The notes under the pieces are model-generated. The model searched no databases and had not been told where the DNA came from. It saw only the letters and a list, made by a program, of their open reading frames with translations. The position numbers were made by a program, and so were the translations under genes. Shown here in pieces: positions 45,941 through 55,433 of a stretch of 64,000 nt of DNA. This stretch comes from an uncultured Bacteroidaceae bacterium. GTDB taxonomy: Bacteria; Bacteroidota; Bacteroidia; Bacteroidales; Bacteroidaceae. The stretch lies in NCBI GenBank assembly GCA_905235575.1, contig CAJOLZ010000007.1:1-64000 (forward strand), given 5' to 3'. The first letter of the stretch is position 1. Every line of letters starts with the position of its first letter.

Positions 45941-46660
45941 ATGAAACGCAGAAGAAGTAAATTCGCGTGGTTGTTGGTTGCAGCCCTGCTGGCCTGCATC
46001 CCAGCCGCTGCGCAGCAACGCAAGGTGCAGAACCGTCCCTATCTGGACCAGCGACGGCTGCACTATGGCTTCTTGTTTGGCTTTCAGATTCAGGACCTGG
46101 AACTGCGCAACAACGGTCACATAGACCCCGAAACGGGACAGCAGTGGTACAGCGACGTGGACAACTACAACCCGGGCTTCTCGGTGGGCATGCTGGGCGA
46201 ACTGCGACTGAACACTTATCTGGCACTGCGAGTGAGTCCCACGATGCACTTCGGGCAGAAACACGTGACGTTTCACGAGCAGGTGTCGGGACGCGACAGC
46301 ACGCAGAACCTGAAGAGCTCCATCATCTCGCTGCCCATCGACCTCAAGATGGCTGCACCGCGATACAACAACTTCCGCCCCTACTTCATTGCCGGCGTAG
46401 CGCCGCAGGTGGACCTCACCACACACAAGCACCGGGCTCTGCTGACGAAGCCCTTCGACTGCTGTCTGGAAGTGGGTATGGGATGCGACATCTACCTGCC
46501 TTTCTTCAAGCTGATACCCGAACTGAAGTTCTGCTTCGGACTGGCCGACATCCTAAAAAAAGAGCGCACCGACTTGATTGACGGTACGCTCATGAAGTTC
46601 ACCGAAGGGCTGGACAACGCCCATTCGAAGATGATTGTCCTGACACTCTATTTCGAGTAA
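45941..46660 (+). CDS. PorT-family outer-membrane beta-barrel protein
   Basis: 239 residues. A basic start and signal peptide (MKRRRSKFAWLLVAALLACIPAAAQ) are followed by NRPYLDQRRLHYGFLFGFQIQDLELRNNG, matching the PorT start in which the first barrel strand follows a short linker. Later blocks YFIAGVAPQVDLTTHKH, KPFDCCLEVGMGCDIYLPFFKLIPELKFCFGL are characteristic, and it ends LTLYFE. PorT is a type IX secretion component in Porphyromonas, but homologues occur in species without that system; no other T9SS gene is in this window. Confidence 0.82.
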   Translation: MKRRRSKFAWLLVAALLACIPAAAQQRKVQNRPYLDQRRLHYGFLFGFQIQDLELRNNGHIDPETGQQWYSDVDNYNPGFSVGMLGELRLNTYLALRVSPTMHFGQKHVTFHEQVSGRDSTQNLKSSIISLPIDLKMAAPRYNNFRPYFIAGVAPQVDLTTHKHRALLTKPFDCCLEVGMGCDIYLPFFKLIPELKFCFGLADILKKERTDLIDGTLMKFTEGLDNAHSKMIVLTLYFE

Positions 46661-46674
46661 CCTTTCACCCACGC

Positions 46675-47871
46675 TTATTTCAGCCGTGCCAGTGTCTCCT
46701 TGATGCGGCGCATAGCCTCCACGATGTTCTCATCGCTGTTGGCATAGCTCATGCGGAAACACTCTGGCGAACCGAACGCATCGCCGGCCACGGTGGCTAC
46801 GTGACCTACCTCGAGGAGATACATGGCGAGGTCAGTGCTGCTGTTGATATGGCGGTCGCCGTCGGACTTGCCGAAGTAGCTGCTGCACTTGGGGAAGAGG
46901 TAGAAGGCACCCTGAGGGTTGTTCACCTGCAAGCCGGGTATCTGGCGCGCGAGCTCCACGATGAGGTTCTTGCGGCGCTCAAAGGCCTGGCGCATCTCCT
47001 CCACACATTCCTGCGGACCTGCAAAGGCTGCCTCAGCAGCTTTCTGCGACACGCTGCACGGACCGCTCGTATATTGTCCCTGCAACTTATTGCAGCCCTT
47101 CACAACCCATTCGGGGGCAGCGATGAAGCCGATGCGCCATCCTGTCATGGCATAGGCCTTGCTGACACCGTTGATGAGGACCACACGCTCCTTGATGTCG
47201 GGGAACTGAGCAATCGATGCATGTTCGCCTACGTAGTTGATGTGCTCGTAGATCTCGTCGGCCACAACGATGATGCGCTCGTACTTCAGGAGCACATTCT
47301 TGAGTGCTTCCAGCTCGGCGCGGCTGTAAACGCTGCCGGTGGGGTTGCTGGGCGAACAGAGGATGACGGCACGTGTGCGGGGCGTGATGGCAGCCTCCAG
47401 CTGGGCAGGTGTTATCTTGAAATCCTGCTCGATGGTGGCCTCAACGATTACGGGTGTGCCCTCGGCCAGAAGTACCATCTGCGGATAACTTACCCAATAG
47501 GGGGCAGGGATGATGACCTCGTCGCCGGCATTCACCAGTGCCATGATGGTGTTGCAGACGCTCTGCTTGGCACCGTTGCTGCAGAGAATCTGCGAAGGAG
47601 CATAGTCGAGACCGTTCTCGCGCTTCAGTTTCTCCACAATAGCACGCTTCAGTTCGGGATAGCCAGGCACGGGACTGTAGCGGCTGTAATTGTCTTCCAC
47701 AGCCTTGATGGCTGCTGCCTTGATGTGGTCCGGCGTATTGAAGTCGGGCTCACCCACACTCATGTTAATCACGTCAACGCCCTGCGCTTTCAGCTCACCA
47801 CTGCGCTGACTCATGGCCAACGTGGCACTTGGTGCCAGCCGGCTCAGACGGTCGGATAACTGTGTATTCAT
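46675..47871 (-). CDS. aspC: Aspartate aminotransferase (class I PLP aminotransferase)
   Basis: 398 residues, cytoplasmic. Family features: NMSVGEPDFNTPDHIK, YSPVPGYPELKRAI, CSNGAKQSVCNTIMALVNAGDEVIIPAPYWVSYPQM, LCSPSNPTGSVY, VVADEIYEHINY, the Schiff-base lysine in GVSKAYAMTGWRIGF, and the substrate Arg in FRMSYANSDENI. It transfers amino groups between aspartate and glutamate pools. It follows ribBA by 55 bases on the same strand, probably the last gene of an LptF/G-ribBA-aspC unit. It converges on the PorT gene with 14 bases between. Confidence 0.92.
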   Translation of the reverse strand: MNTQLSDRLSRLAPSATLAMSQRSGELKAQGVDVINMSVGEPDFNTPDHIKAAAIKAVEDNYSRYSPVPGYPELKRAIVEKLKRENGLDYAPSQILCSNGAKQSVCNTIMALVNAGDEVIIPAPYWVSYPQMVLLAEGTPVIVEATIEQDFKITPAQLEAAITPRTRAVILCSPSNPTGSVYSRAELEALKNVLLKYERIIVVADEIYEHINYVGEHASIAQFPDIKERVVLINGVSKAYAMTGWRIGFIAAPEWVVKGCNKLQGQYTSGPCSVSQKAAEAAFAGPQECVEEMRQAFERRKNLIVELARQIPGLQVNNPQGAFYLFPKCSSYFGKSDGDRHINSSTDLAMYLLEVGHVATVAGDAFGSPECFRMSYANSDENIVEAMRRIKETLARLK

Positions 47872-47926
47872 ATTTCCTGTATTATTTAGTTCCTGTATAT
47901 TGAGTTTATTGGTTCCAGAACTTTTG

Positions 47927-49132
47927 TCACAACTTATGTCCCATGCGCGTTCGCTTGGTCTCCAGGTATCGGCGGTTGTATTCGTTGGGCTCGATAATCA
48001 CCGGTACATTCTCCACAATCTCAAGCCCGTAGCTCTCCAAGCCGACGCGCTTCACGGGATTGTTGGTGATGAGACGAATCTTGCTGACGCCCAGTTCGCG
48101 CAGAATCTGAGCACCCACGCCGTACTCGCGCTCGTCGGGACGGAACCCCAGATGGATGTTGGCATCGACCGTATCGTCGCCCTCCTCCTGGAGACGATAT
48201 GCTGCAATCTTATTCATGAGTCCTATGCCGCGTCCTTCCTGAGAGAGATAGACGACGATGCCCCGCTTTTCGCGCGCAATGAGCTGCATCGCCTGGTGGA
48301 GTTGCTCTCCGCAGTCGCATCGCCGGCTGCCAAAGACATCGCCCGTAAGGCAGCTGCTGTGCATGCGCACCAACACCGGGTCGTCATCGTCCCACGAACC
48401 CATCGTCAGTGCCACGTGTTCCAGTCCATTACTCTTCTGACGGAAAGGAATGATGTGGAAGTGACCGTACTGTGTAGGCATGTCGGCCTCCACGCCACGC
48501 TCAACGAGCGATTCCTGCTTCATGCGGTATGCGATGAGGTCGCGAATGGTTATAATCTTCAGCCCGTGCTTTGCTGCCACCTGCTGCAACTGCGGCATGC
48601 GCGCCATGGTGCCGTCTTCGTTGAGTATCTCGATGAGAGCCGCTGCAGATTGCAGTCCGGAGAGACGTGCCAAGTCAACAGCAGCCTCGGTATGTCCGGC
48701 ACGACGCAGCACACCTTTTTCCTGCGCATAGAGTGGATTGATATGCCCCGGGCGACCGAAGTCGGAAGGCTTCCGTGTGGGGTCAGCCAATGCACGGATG
48801 GTGGCAGCACGGTCATGTGTGCTCACTCCGGTAGTGCAGCCTTCCAGCAGGTCCACTGTCACGGTGAACGGTGTGCCCAGCATGCTGGTGTTCTCTTCCA
48901 CTTGATGTTCCAGTTCCAACTCCCGTGCACGGTTGATGGTGATGGGAGCACAGAGCACTCCGCGTCCGTTCTGCAGCATGAAGTTCACCTTTTCAGGCGT
49001 TATCAGTTCGGCTGCAGTGATGAAATCTCCTTCGTTCTCGCGATCCTCATCATCCACGACAATGACAAACTTTCCTTCACGAAAGTCGGCCAGTGCATCC
49101 TCTATTGTGCTTAATTCAACTAGCTCGCTCAT
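47927..49132 (-). CDS. ribBA: Bifunctional DHBP synthase / GTP cyclohydrolase II
   Basis: 401 residues, two steps of riboflavin synthesis. The start is [38 protein letters not shown]; a longer frame extends into the neighbouring permease and is rejected. The RibB half (about 1-200) has [21 protein letters not shown] and [12 protein letters not shown]. The RibA half has the zinc-binding [18 protein letters not shown] and SQEGRGIGL. It overlaps the end of the LptF/G gene by 17 bases. Confidence 0.95.
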   Translation of the reverse strand: MSELVELSTIEDALADFREGKFVIVVDDEDRENEGDFITAAELITPEKVNFMLQNGRGVLCAPITINRARELELEHQVEENTSMLGTPFTVTVDLLEGCTTGVSTHDRAATIRALADPTRKPSDFGRPGHINPLYAQEKGVLRRAGHTEAAVDLARLSGLQSAAALIEILNEDGTMARMPQLQQVAAKHGLKIITIRDLIAYRMKQESLVERGVEADMPTQYGHFHIIPFRQKSNGLEHVALTMGSWDDDDPVLVRMHSSCLTGDVFGSRRCDCGEQLHQAMQLIAREKRGIVVYLSQEGRGIGLMNKIAAYRLQEEGDDTVDANIHLGFRPDEREYGVGAQILRELGVSKIRLITNNPVKRVGLESYGLEIVENVPVIIEPNEYNRRYLETKRTRMGHKL

Positions 49133-51038
49133 ATATATGTTTCTTTTGTATTCTTTCGCGCAGAGCCGCGCATTTTTTCTGTATCTGTACCATGTCTTTC
49201 CATAGCCGCAGGCGATAGCGCCACACTCGCATATAGAAGAAGATGCCCGCAGGAAACAGGATGCCTGCAGCCACATTGAGCCGCGCATTGCGGAAAGGCC
49301 GTGTGTGTGCATCGGGCGCCAGTATGGGCAGTTCGTTCAGATGGCCTATGATGGTCTTGTCGCGACTGTTGTGCAGTTCTTCCACGATAGCCTCGAGCCG
49401 TTCGTTGAGGCGAATGACGGTGGTGTCTTCCTCATATCGGAAGAAGAGGCGCACGTAGTTGGGCACGCGATAGAGACGGGTCGACGAGACATAAGCGCCG
49501 CAGTCGTCGGCAAGTGTCTGCAGTTGCTGATAGAGGCGCGGATAGTCGGGGTCGTCGATGACCACTTCCTTTGGATTCAGACGGCGGTGTGTGCGCAAGC
49601 CGAGGAGACGTCGGAAGAAGGTGACATAACCCTCTACATTGAAGACCACGCTGTCCTTGTTGGCCCTGTTTATCAGGAACATGCCGATGGGGAAGAGCAC
49701 GGCGCTGCTGAGCCACACCCCCGACACGACGTTCCACGTGCCCGTCTTGGCCATCTTCTCGCTGCCTCCGTTGACTATGTAGTAGAAGATGAAAATGAGC
49801 ACACTGATGACGACGGGCACGCCCAGTCCGCCTTTGCGTATGATGGCACCTAAGGGCGCACCGATGAAGAAGAACAGAAGGCATGCCAGCGAGAGGGTGA
49901 ACTTCTGGTTGGCGGCTATCTGATGCAGGCGCAGCGTGCGGTTGTTGTCGTCCGTCAGGGGCGACCAGTACTCATAGTCGTTACGCATACCGATGGCCTT
50001 ACTGTTGGCCACTTTCCATGCCGAGGTGCGCTGTTCGCTGGTCAGCTGGTCGTAGATAGAGTCGATGGTCAGGTTGCTCTCCGCCGTCTCGGCCACTATC
50101 TGCAGCGAGTCTTCGATTCCCGGCGGAAGGGCTTTCGGGATGTAGCTGCGGAGACTGGCAGCGGCTATGACGTGCCCCATGCTGTCGGTGAGGTGCCGCA
50201 GTGAGTCGATGCCGATGCGTATGTTTTTCAGTTCCTTCGTCTTGGCATTGCCCGAGAAGAGGTTGGCATCCATCATATTGAAGTTGGCATCGAAGGGAAT
50301 GAGGTCGACTTCGTGAAGGAACGATTCGCGCATGTATGGCACACTTGCACGCAGCATGTTACCATTGTTGGCGTCCATGTTGCGGAAGCGCTCGCCCTGA
50401 TAGAGTGTCAGCTTCAGGTGCATCTTGTCGGCCGTGCTCTGCAGCCGCGCACTGTCGGCCAGGACTATCTGCACATCGTCCACATTGCCCGTATTGTTGT
50501 ATATCATCACGCCGTAGAGCATTCCCGTCTGCGGATTCTTGCGCTCCACGAAGATGTTATATCCCGGTATCTCGTTGTAGAAGATTCCCTCGGGTATCTC
50601 CAGCTCGGGCGACTTCTGTTTCATGCTCCATATCAGGGTGTTCAGCTGGCGCGTGGCATCGGGCATCACCTTGTTCTGGAAGTAGAAACTGGCTCCACAC
50701 ACCACCAGTACGAAGATACATACGGGCTGAAGTATGCGCACCAGGGGTATGCCGGCGGCCTTCATCGAGAGCAGCTCGAACTGCTCGCCCAGATTTCCGA
50801 ACGATATCAGACTGGCCAGCAGCAGCGCCAGCGGCAAGGACATAGGGACCAGCGTAAGGCCGCTGTAATAAAAGAATTTGGCCAGCACTTCCCACGAAAG
50901 GCCTTTGCCGATGAGGACTTCCACGAAGCGCCATGTGTACTGCATCAGGAAGATAAAGAGACAGATGAAGAACGTCCCCGCAAACAGCAGCAGGTAGGTC
51001 TTCAGTATGTAAATGTCTAACTTCTTGAAAAGCTTCAT
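49116..51038 (-). CDS. LptF/LptG-family permease
   Basis: 640 residues from [33 protein letters not shown]. The YjgP/YjgQ plan is visible: three N-terminal helices, a periplasmic beta-jellyroll (about residues 120-330), and three C-terminal helices ([51 protein letters not shown]). It is longer than E. coli LptF/G (about 360) because of a C-terminal cytoplasmic extension ending in another membrane segment. It probably moves lipopolysaccharide from the inner membrane with LptBC; F versus G is not decidable here. A consensus promoter lies at 51065-51096. Confidence 0.88.
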   Translation of the reverse strand: MKLFKKLDIYILKTYLLLFAGTFFICLFIFLMQYTWRFVEVLIGKGLSWEVLAKFFYYSGLTLVPMSLPLALLLASLISFGNLGEQFELLSMKAAGIPLVRILQPVCIFVLVVCGASFYFQNKVMPDATRQLNTLIWSMKQKSPELEIPEGIFYNEIPGYNIFVERKNPQTGMLYGVMIYNNTGNVDDVQIVLADSARLQSTADKMHLKLTLYQGERFRNMDANNGNMLRASVPYMRESFLHEVDLIPFDANFNMMDANLFSGNAKTKELKNIRIGIDSLRHLTDSMGHVIAAASLRSYIPKALPPGIEDSLQIVAETAESNLTIDSIYDQLTSEQRTSAWKVANSKAIGMRNDYEYWSPLTDDNNRTLRLHQIAANQKFTLSLACLLFFFIGAPLGAIIRKGGLGVPVVISVLIFIFYYIVNGGSEKMAKTGTWNVVSGVWLSSAVLFPIGMFLINRANKDSVVFNVEGYVTFFRRLLGLRTHRRLNPKEVVIDDPDYPRLYQQLQTLADDCGAYVSSTRLYRVPNYVRLFFRYEEDTTVIRLNERLEAIVEELHNSRDKTIIGHLNELPILAPDAHTRPFRNARLNVAAGILFPAGIFFYMRVWRYRLRLWKDMVQIQKKCAALRERIQKKHIYERAS

Positions 51039-51064
51039 CGCATGCACGCGTAAATAATCGGCTG

Positions 51065-51096
51065 CAAAGATACGAATAAGCGAGGAGAAAAACAAA
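51065..51096 (-). promoter_or_regulatory. Promoter of the LptF/G-ribBA-aspC unit
   Basis: Minus-strand TTTG (51093-51096), 20 bases, TATCTTTG (51065-51072). The -33 element lies inside the CAAAACTTGTTTTG palindrome of the adjacent tandem repeat. Confidence 0.75.
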
Positions 51097-51230
51097 ACTT
51101 GTTTTGATTTTCTCGAGTGAGAGTATCTTCGACCAAAGGTCAGAGTACGACTTAAGTGTGCTGAAAAACAAAACTTGTTTGAGCATTTCTCTGGCGAGCG
51201 TAAGTCCGACGACATCCATCTGACGCAATC
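51087..51230. repeat. Two-copy tandem repeat, 76-base period
   Basis: GAAAAACAAAACTTGTTT begins at 51087 and again at 51163. About 45 bases follow each with clear similarity (TTTCTC, GAG, GTA, CGAC in the same order). Copy 1 contains the palindrome CAAAACTTGTTTTG and overlaps the LptF/G promoter; copy 2 has lost one T of it. Confidence 0.7.
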
Positions 51231-51250
51231 AAGGCGAAAGACTCGATGAC

Positions 51251-51552
51251 TTAATCCTTACACTTTTCTTTGCGTATTTCGATGCAGAATTGTTTTTCGG
51301 GCGATGCAGCAGGCTGCGGCTGGCAACGCACCGTGGTGCGACGGCCGTCGCACCACGGTGCGTTTTTCCTCGAAGCGTATTTTCGCCGGAAAATATCTGC
51401 ATCGCCACCGAAGATTCAATTTTCACAATCACTGAGAATCAGGCGCTTAGTTTTCCAACTTATCGAGAAGCAAAACGATACGGACCGAAACTCATCCGTT
51501 CTAACCAAATTCGGGGACACCCCTTACGGAGCGCCCCCGAACGAAATCTTCC
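51251..51552 (-). repeat. Dispersed ~300-bp element, copy 4 (full length, inverted)
   Basis: Read on the minus strand it begins GGAAGATT (51545-51552) and passes through GAACGGATGAG, GATTCTCAGTGATTGTG, AAAATACGCTTCGAGGAAAAA and the core CGCACCGTGGTGCGACGGCC with GTCGCACCACGGTGCG (about 51328-51364). It ends with GAAATACGCAAAGAAAAGTG and an AT-rich stretch. The core centre GGTGCGACGGCCGTCGCACC is a perfect 20-base palindrome. It and the tandem repeat account for the 51039-51581 gap. Confidence 0.8.
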
Positions 51553-51581
51553 TAAATAATTACAAATCAGCAGTCGCGGCT

Positions 51582-52730
51582 TCAGCGCATGTCAATCTTC
51601 ACCCGTGCCGGGAAGCAGTAGCGCGGATCGCCGCGATGGCTGAGCGAAGCCTGCATGTCAGCCTCCGTGCGCTGCAGACGGCCGTGGAAGAGCGTGGTGC
51701 CGTTCGACTTCACCGTCACGTTCTTGTCCAGATCCACCAGCTCGTCGTTGAGCCAGAGGGTGAGCGAGGTGTAGTCGCAGCGCTTGATAGTGATGGTGTT
51801 GCCCTCGATGGCGATGTCCACTCTGCGGCCGCGCTCCAACTCGTCCTGCGGTGCCTCAATCCAATAGAACGCCGGGCGCACCACGGCCTCCTGCTGCCAC
51901 ACCACGGCTTTGGGATAGGGGTTGCGCACATAGCGCTGCATCCAGGGCAGGGCGGCACGGTCCTCGCGGTCCATCCAGTGTGGCTTGCCCTCCATGATAT
52001 GGGTCTCGTGGATGTAGCCCTCGGGACAGTCGTTCCGGAGCGAATCCATCTGCACACCGCGCTGGGCGCAGAGCACGTTGCGGTTGTAGGCTGCGTCGTT
52101 GGCACCGCACCAAATCATGAAAGGCGTATTGCGCAGGTTGACGAGCGAGACGTCGCCCGGGTGACCAGCCATCATCGAGGCCGCAGCCCAGTGGTCGGCC
52201 ATGCGCGGAGCCTCGCGCCACACGCCGTCACCTCCGGCCGAATAGCCCATCAGGTAGACTTTGTCGGGGTTGACACCTTCGCAGCAGACCATCAGACGTA
52301 TGAGCTGCTCGTAGAGTTCGTCGATGGGCTCCTGACACCACATATCCCATGCGTTCCAGGGAGCACGGGGCGCCACATAGACACCCTCCTCGGGCTCGTA
52401 GAGGCGCTTCTGGTTATCCCACTGTCCGTCGTTGACCTGCTGTGCCACACCACCTCCGCCGTGGAGCGATATCCACAGACTGCGGTCGCCGCGCGGCGCA
52501 TTGCCATAGACGGTGTACCAGAAGGGCATCGTGGCACGCGACGAGGCAACGGCGCGCTGACCTTCGGCACGCGAGAGTATCGGACCGAGCAACGCACGCT
52601 GGCTCTCCATCCATTCGGAAACTACCTTTTCCTGCACTTTGGCACTCTGCTGACGCGAGAGGCCCGACTTGGCCGAAGCCATAAGTATCGACTGAACCAA
52701 CAAAAGGCTCAGCAAAAGTTTTCTTTTCAT
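51582..52730 (-). CDS. Secreted alpha/beta-hydrolase (esterase-like)
   Basis: 382 residues. Signal peptide MKRKLLLSLLLVQSILMASA. The oxyanion segment LHGGGG (89-94) and nucleophile elbow GYSAGGDG (Ser164) identify an esterase/phospholipase-type hydrolase; Asp near WCGANDAAYN and His near MEGKPHWMD are plausible partners. The C-terminal ~90 residues (FYWIEAPQDELERGRRVDIAIEGNTITIK) look like a separate beta-sandwich. Probably periplasmic or surface hydrolysis of acyl esters on glycans; substrate unknown. It has a consensus promoter at 52754-52784. Confidence 0.8.
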   Translation of the reverse strand: MKRKLLLSLLLVQSILMASAKSGLSRQQSAKVQEKVVSEWMESQRALLGPILSRAEGQRAVASSRATMPFWYTVYGNAPRGDRSLWISLHGGGGVAQQVNDGQWDNQKRLYEPEEGVYVAPRAPWNAWDMWCQEPIDELYEQLIRLMVCCEGVNPDKVYLMGYSAGGDGVWREAPRMADHWAAASMMAGHPGDVSLVNLRNTPFMIWCGANDAAYNRNVLCAQRGVQMDSLRNDCPEGYIHETHIMEGKPHWMDREDRAALPWMQRYVRNPYPKAVVWQQEAVVRPAFYWIEAPQDELERGRRVDIAIEGNTITIKRCDYTSLTLWLNDELVDLDKNVTVKSNGTTLFHGRLQRTEADMQASLSHRGDPRYCFPARVKIDMR

Positions 52731-52753
52731 ACAATAACTTTGTTTTCAGCACA

Positions 52754-52784
52754 CAAAGTTAGTCGAAGACAAGCAAACGACAAA
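52754..52784 (-). promoter_or_regulatory. Promoter of the esterase gene
   Basis: Minus-strand TTTG (52781-52784), 19 bases, TAACTTTG (52754-52761), 23 bases before the ATG. Confidence 0.75.
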
Positions 52785-52959
52785 GGAGATGCGCGTTTTT
52801 TTGACTTCAGCAGTCCGAAAAACAGGAAAACACCGCGCCACAGCCACTCCATCGACGGACGGGCACGAAAAAAGGGACCCGCAGGTCTCGGTGGAAACCT
52901 ACGAATCCCTTTCGGTATTTTGCAGACGCGGCGTCAGGACTTTAGCTTCGGGAAATCAC

Positions 52960-53040
52960 ACACCGTGGTGCGTCGCTTGTCGCAACGTGGTGCGAAGCCC
53001 GTCGCAACGTGGTGCGAAGCCTGTCGCAGCGTGGTGCGTT
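52960..53040 (+). repeat. GC-rich repeat as 22-bp tandem units abutting the nagB stop codon
   Basis: After CACACCGTGGTGCGTCGCTT the unit GTCGCAACGTGGTGCGAAGC appears with a 22-base period: ending CCC, then CCT, then a final GTCGCAGCGTGGTGCG. The block ends at the base before the nagB stop codon (53041-53043, read on the minus strand). It is the most regular copy in the window. The rest of the 52731-53040 gap holds the esterase promoter. Confidence 0.85.
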
Positions 53041-53832
53041 TCAGAGATTATCGCGCTCGATGTCGACGAAATACTTGTAAGTGCCGTGCTTCAGCTCGTC
53101 TGTGGCAGCCTCGTCGCACACGATGATTGCGTGGGGATGCAACTGCAGTGCGCTGATGGTCCACTCCTGACTTACGCCACCTTCGATGGCATGCTTCAGT
53201 GCACGAGCCTTGTTGTGTCCGTTGCACACGATGAGCACCTCGCGAGCATCCATCACAGTGCCCACTCCAACGGTCATGGCAGTGCGGGGCACCTTCGTGA
53301 CGTCGTTGTCGAAGAATCGGCTGTTGGCAATGATGGTGTCGGTGGTGAGGCTCTTCACACGGGTACGGCTGTTCAGCGACGAGAAGGGCTCGTTGAACGC
53401 AATGTGACCGTCGGGACCGATGCCACCCATGAAGAGGTCGATGCCGCCGGCAGCCTCGATGGCTTGCTCGTAGGCTGCGCACTCGGCCTGAAGGTCGGGA
53501 GCATTGCCGTTGAGGATATGTACGTTCTCGGGCTTAATGTCGATGTGGCTGAAGAAGTTGTTCCACATGAAGCTGTGATAGCTCTCGGGATGCTCCTCGG
53601 GCAGAGCCACGTACTCGTCCATGTTGAAGGTGACCACATTCTGGAAGCTGACTTTGCCTTCGCGGTAGAGTTCGATGAGACGACGATAGAGGCCCAGGGG
53701 CGAGCTGCCAGTGGGACAACCCAGAACGAAAGGCTTCTCGGCTGTAGGCTGTGCTGCATTGATGCGTCCGGCCACATAGTCGGCAGCCCAACGGCTGAGC
53801 TGCTCATAGTTCGGTTCAATAATTACTCTCAT
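53041..53832 (-). CDS. nagB: Glucosamine-6-phosphate deaminase
   Basis: 263 residues, converts GlcN-6-P to fructose-6-P and ammonia, completing the GlcNAc route begun by nagA at 23-24 kb. Active-site residues match E. coli NagB exactly: Asp72 (FNMDEY), Asp141, His143 and Glu148 ([15 protein letters not shown]). The phosphate loop is [10 protein letters not shown]. It lies 57 bases after the beta-propeller lipoprotein gene with no visible promoter, so it may be co-transcribed with it. Confidence 0.95.
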   Translation of the reverse strand: MRVIIEPNYEQLSRWAADYVAGRINAAQPTAEKPFVLGCPTGSSPLGLYRRLIELYREGKVSFQNVVTFNMDEYVALPEEHPESYHSFMWNNFFSHIDIKPENVHILNGNAPDLQAECAAYEQAIEAAGGIDLFMGGIGPDGHIAFNEPFSSLNSRTRVKSLTTDTIIANSRFFDNDVTKVPRTAMTVGVGTVMDAREVLIVCNGHNKARALKHAIEGGVSQEWTISALQLHPHAIIVCDEAATDELKHGTYKYFVDIERDNL

Positions 53833-53889
53833 GTTACAATCAATTTGAGGTTATAAATTAAGGTTCTGTTTCTCTATATTGAATGGTTT

Positions 53890-55431
53890 CTACTTCGCAG
53901 GTATGTAGGTGGCTTTCTCGCCCTCGCTGTCGTAGATGACACGGCACAGTTGCTCGGGAGTTATCTGCACGGCATCGCGTGTCAGTTCGGGCACATTGTA
54001 GCTCTTGAGCAACAGAATGTTCTGCTCGGGGTCTTCCTGCGGCAGTACGAAGGGCTTGTGTGCCTTGCCTTCACGGTCGAAATAGGTGATGAAGGGACGC
54101 GTATAGTTGCTGTCCATGCGTCGGCTGCTGAAGACAATCCAACGCCCGTTGCTGCTCCAGGAATGATAGCTGTCGGAGTCGAAGCTATTGGCATCAGTGA
54201 GCGCATAGCAGGTGTCACGTTCGAGGTCTTTCACCCAGAGGTCTGAACTGGCATGCCAGATGTGGAACTGGCCGTAGTCGCCTTCGGTGTATAAGATGTA
54301 TCGTCCGTCGGGACTGACACGAGGCACACTGATGCTGCGGTGACGCGATGCGGCATCTATCTCGAGTTGAGGCTCGCCGAAATGATGTGTGGCGGGGTCG
54401 AAGGAGAGACTGAGCAGGTCGTAATAGAGACTGTCGTTCCGAGATATGATTTGCAGGGAGAGAAGACTGTCGCTCACGTTTACATCGATATCACGTGTGA
54501 GGTCGACACTGCAATAATAAAGTTTACGTCCATCGGGCGACCAGCACGGGAATGTCTCGAGTTGACCGCGCGACCGCAAGATGTGACTCACCTCGTTGCG
54601 ATCGGCATCATAGAGTAACAGGTCGCTGGCCTCATCGAGCACCTCAACCTTCTCGCGATGGAAGATGTGGAAGGTCTGACCTGTGCGGTTGGTGCTGAAC
54701 GCCACGAGCCTTTCGGTGGGATGCCACGAAGGATAAACGCCAGACGTGATGATGGTGGAATCTTTTATCTGCACTTTACGAGCCTGGTCTTTGTGTATCA
54801 CAATGGTGCCTGCATGACCGGCGCGAACGTGGAAGAGCATGTCATCGGTGCCGTAGTTGCGATAATTGTGGCAGTTGATGCAATGATTGTCCACATCGTC
54901 ATACCCACGGTTATTCTCGTAGATTGCATGCACCTGCCAATTCGTAAGATTCCGCTGATAAAGACCCAGCTGGCGATAGAGCTCATATCCTGGCTCTATA
55001 AGACGATAACTGAGAAAGGCATCGATGTCGTCCTCAGCGACAGCGAACGTATAGGTCGGATAGTGTTTCCAGGCACCTGCAACCTTGGCATAAAGGTCTA
55101 CGCTGACATCTCCGCCGCGACTGGCTTGCAGAAGGCTACGCCACTGCGTCGTGTCCATCATCACCTTGCCGTCTTTTCCTCCGCCTGCAAGGAATTCCTC
55201 ATCACCTCCCTTGAGGCGAGCCACCACTTCCGTCAGTGCCGAATCCTTCAGCATGAAATTCAGCGGCGCGATGTTGGGTGGAATCACCACGTCTCTGTAG
55301 TCGGGATACATATTTGCCTGATTAGGCACCTCCTGGAAATCGTCAGGCACTGCGACTTGATGTTGACCGCAAGCCACAAGAATGAGGAGCAGGAGCGGCA
55401 AGGCTATATAGGGAAATGCAATGTGTTTCAT
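53890..55431 (-). CDS. Lipoprotein with CxxCH motif and TolB-like beta-propeller
   Basis: 513 residues. Lipobox LILVAC (Cys21). The N-terminal ~200 residues include NHCINCHNY, a single CxxCH (Cys184, Cys187, His188) of the kind that binds covalent heme c. From about residue 230 to the end, PD40/WD40-like blades repeat (VYPSWHPTERLVAFSTNR, TFPCWSPDGRKLYYCS, SVPRVSPDGRYILYTEGDYG, SYHSWSSNGRWIVFSSRR). It starts two bases after the DUF6057 gene stop, so the two form a unit. Binding and electron-transfer partners are unknown. Confidence 0.8.
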   Translation of the reverse strand: MKHIAFPYIALPLLLLILVACGQHQVAVPDDFQEVPNQANMYPDYRDVVIPPNIAPLNFMLKDSALTEVVARLKGGDEEFLAGGGKDGKVMMDTTQWRSLLQASRGGDVSVDLYAKVAGAWKHYPTYTFAVAEDDIDAFLSYRLIEPGYELYRQLGLYQRNLTNWQVHAIYENNRGYDDVDNHCINCHNYRNYGTDDMLFHVRAGHAGTIVIHKDQARKVQIKDSTIITSGVYPSWHPTERLVAFSTNRTGQTFHIFHREKVEVLDEASDLLLYDADRNEVSHILRSRGQLETFPCWSPDGRKLYYCSVDLTRDIDVNVSDSLLSLQIISRNDSLYYDLLSLSFDPATHHFGEPQLEIDAASRHRSISVPRVSPDGRYILYTEGDYGQFHIWHASSDLWVKDLERDTCYALTDANSFDSDSYHSWSSNGRWIVFSSRRMDSNYTRPFITYFDREGKAHKPFVLPQEDPEQNILLLKSYNVPELTRDAVQITPEQLCRVIYDSEGEKATYIPAK

Positions 55432-55433
55432 AA

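Noticed and set aside
45941..46660. Evidence for a complete type IX secretion system
   Set aside because: Only a PorT-family barrel and gldH are present, and both occur in species without the system. No C-terminal sorting-domain proteins were recognised in the window.
52960..53040. Regular GC-rich 22-bp repeats as a possible CRISPR array
   Set aside because: Units are contiguous with no unique spacers, and related blocks are scattered over the window. They do not form an array.
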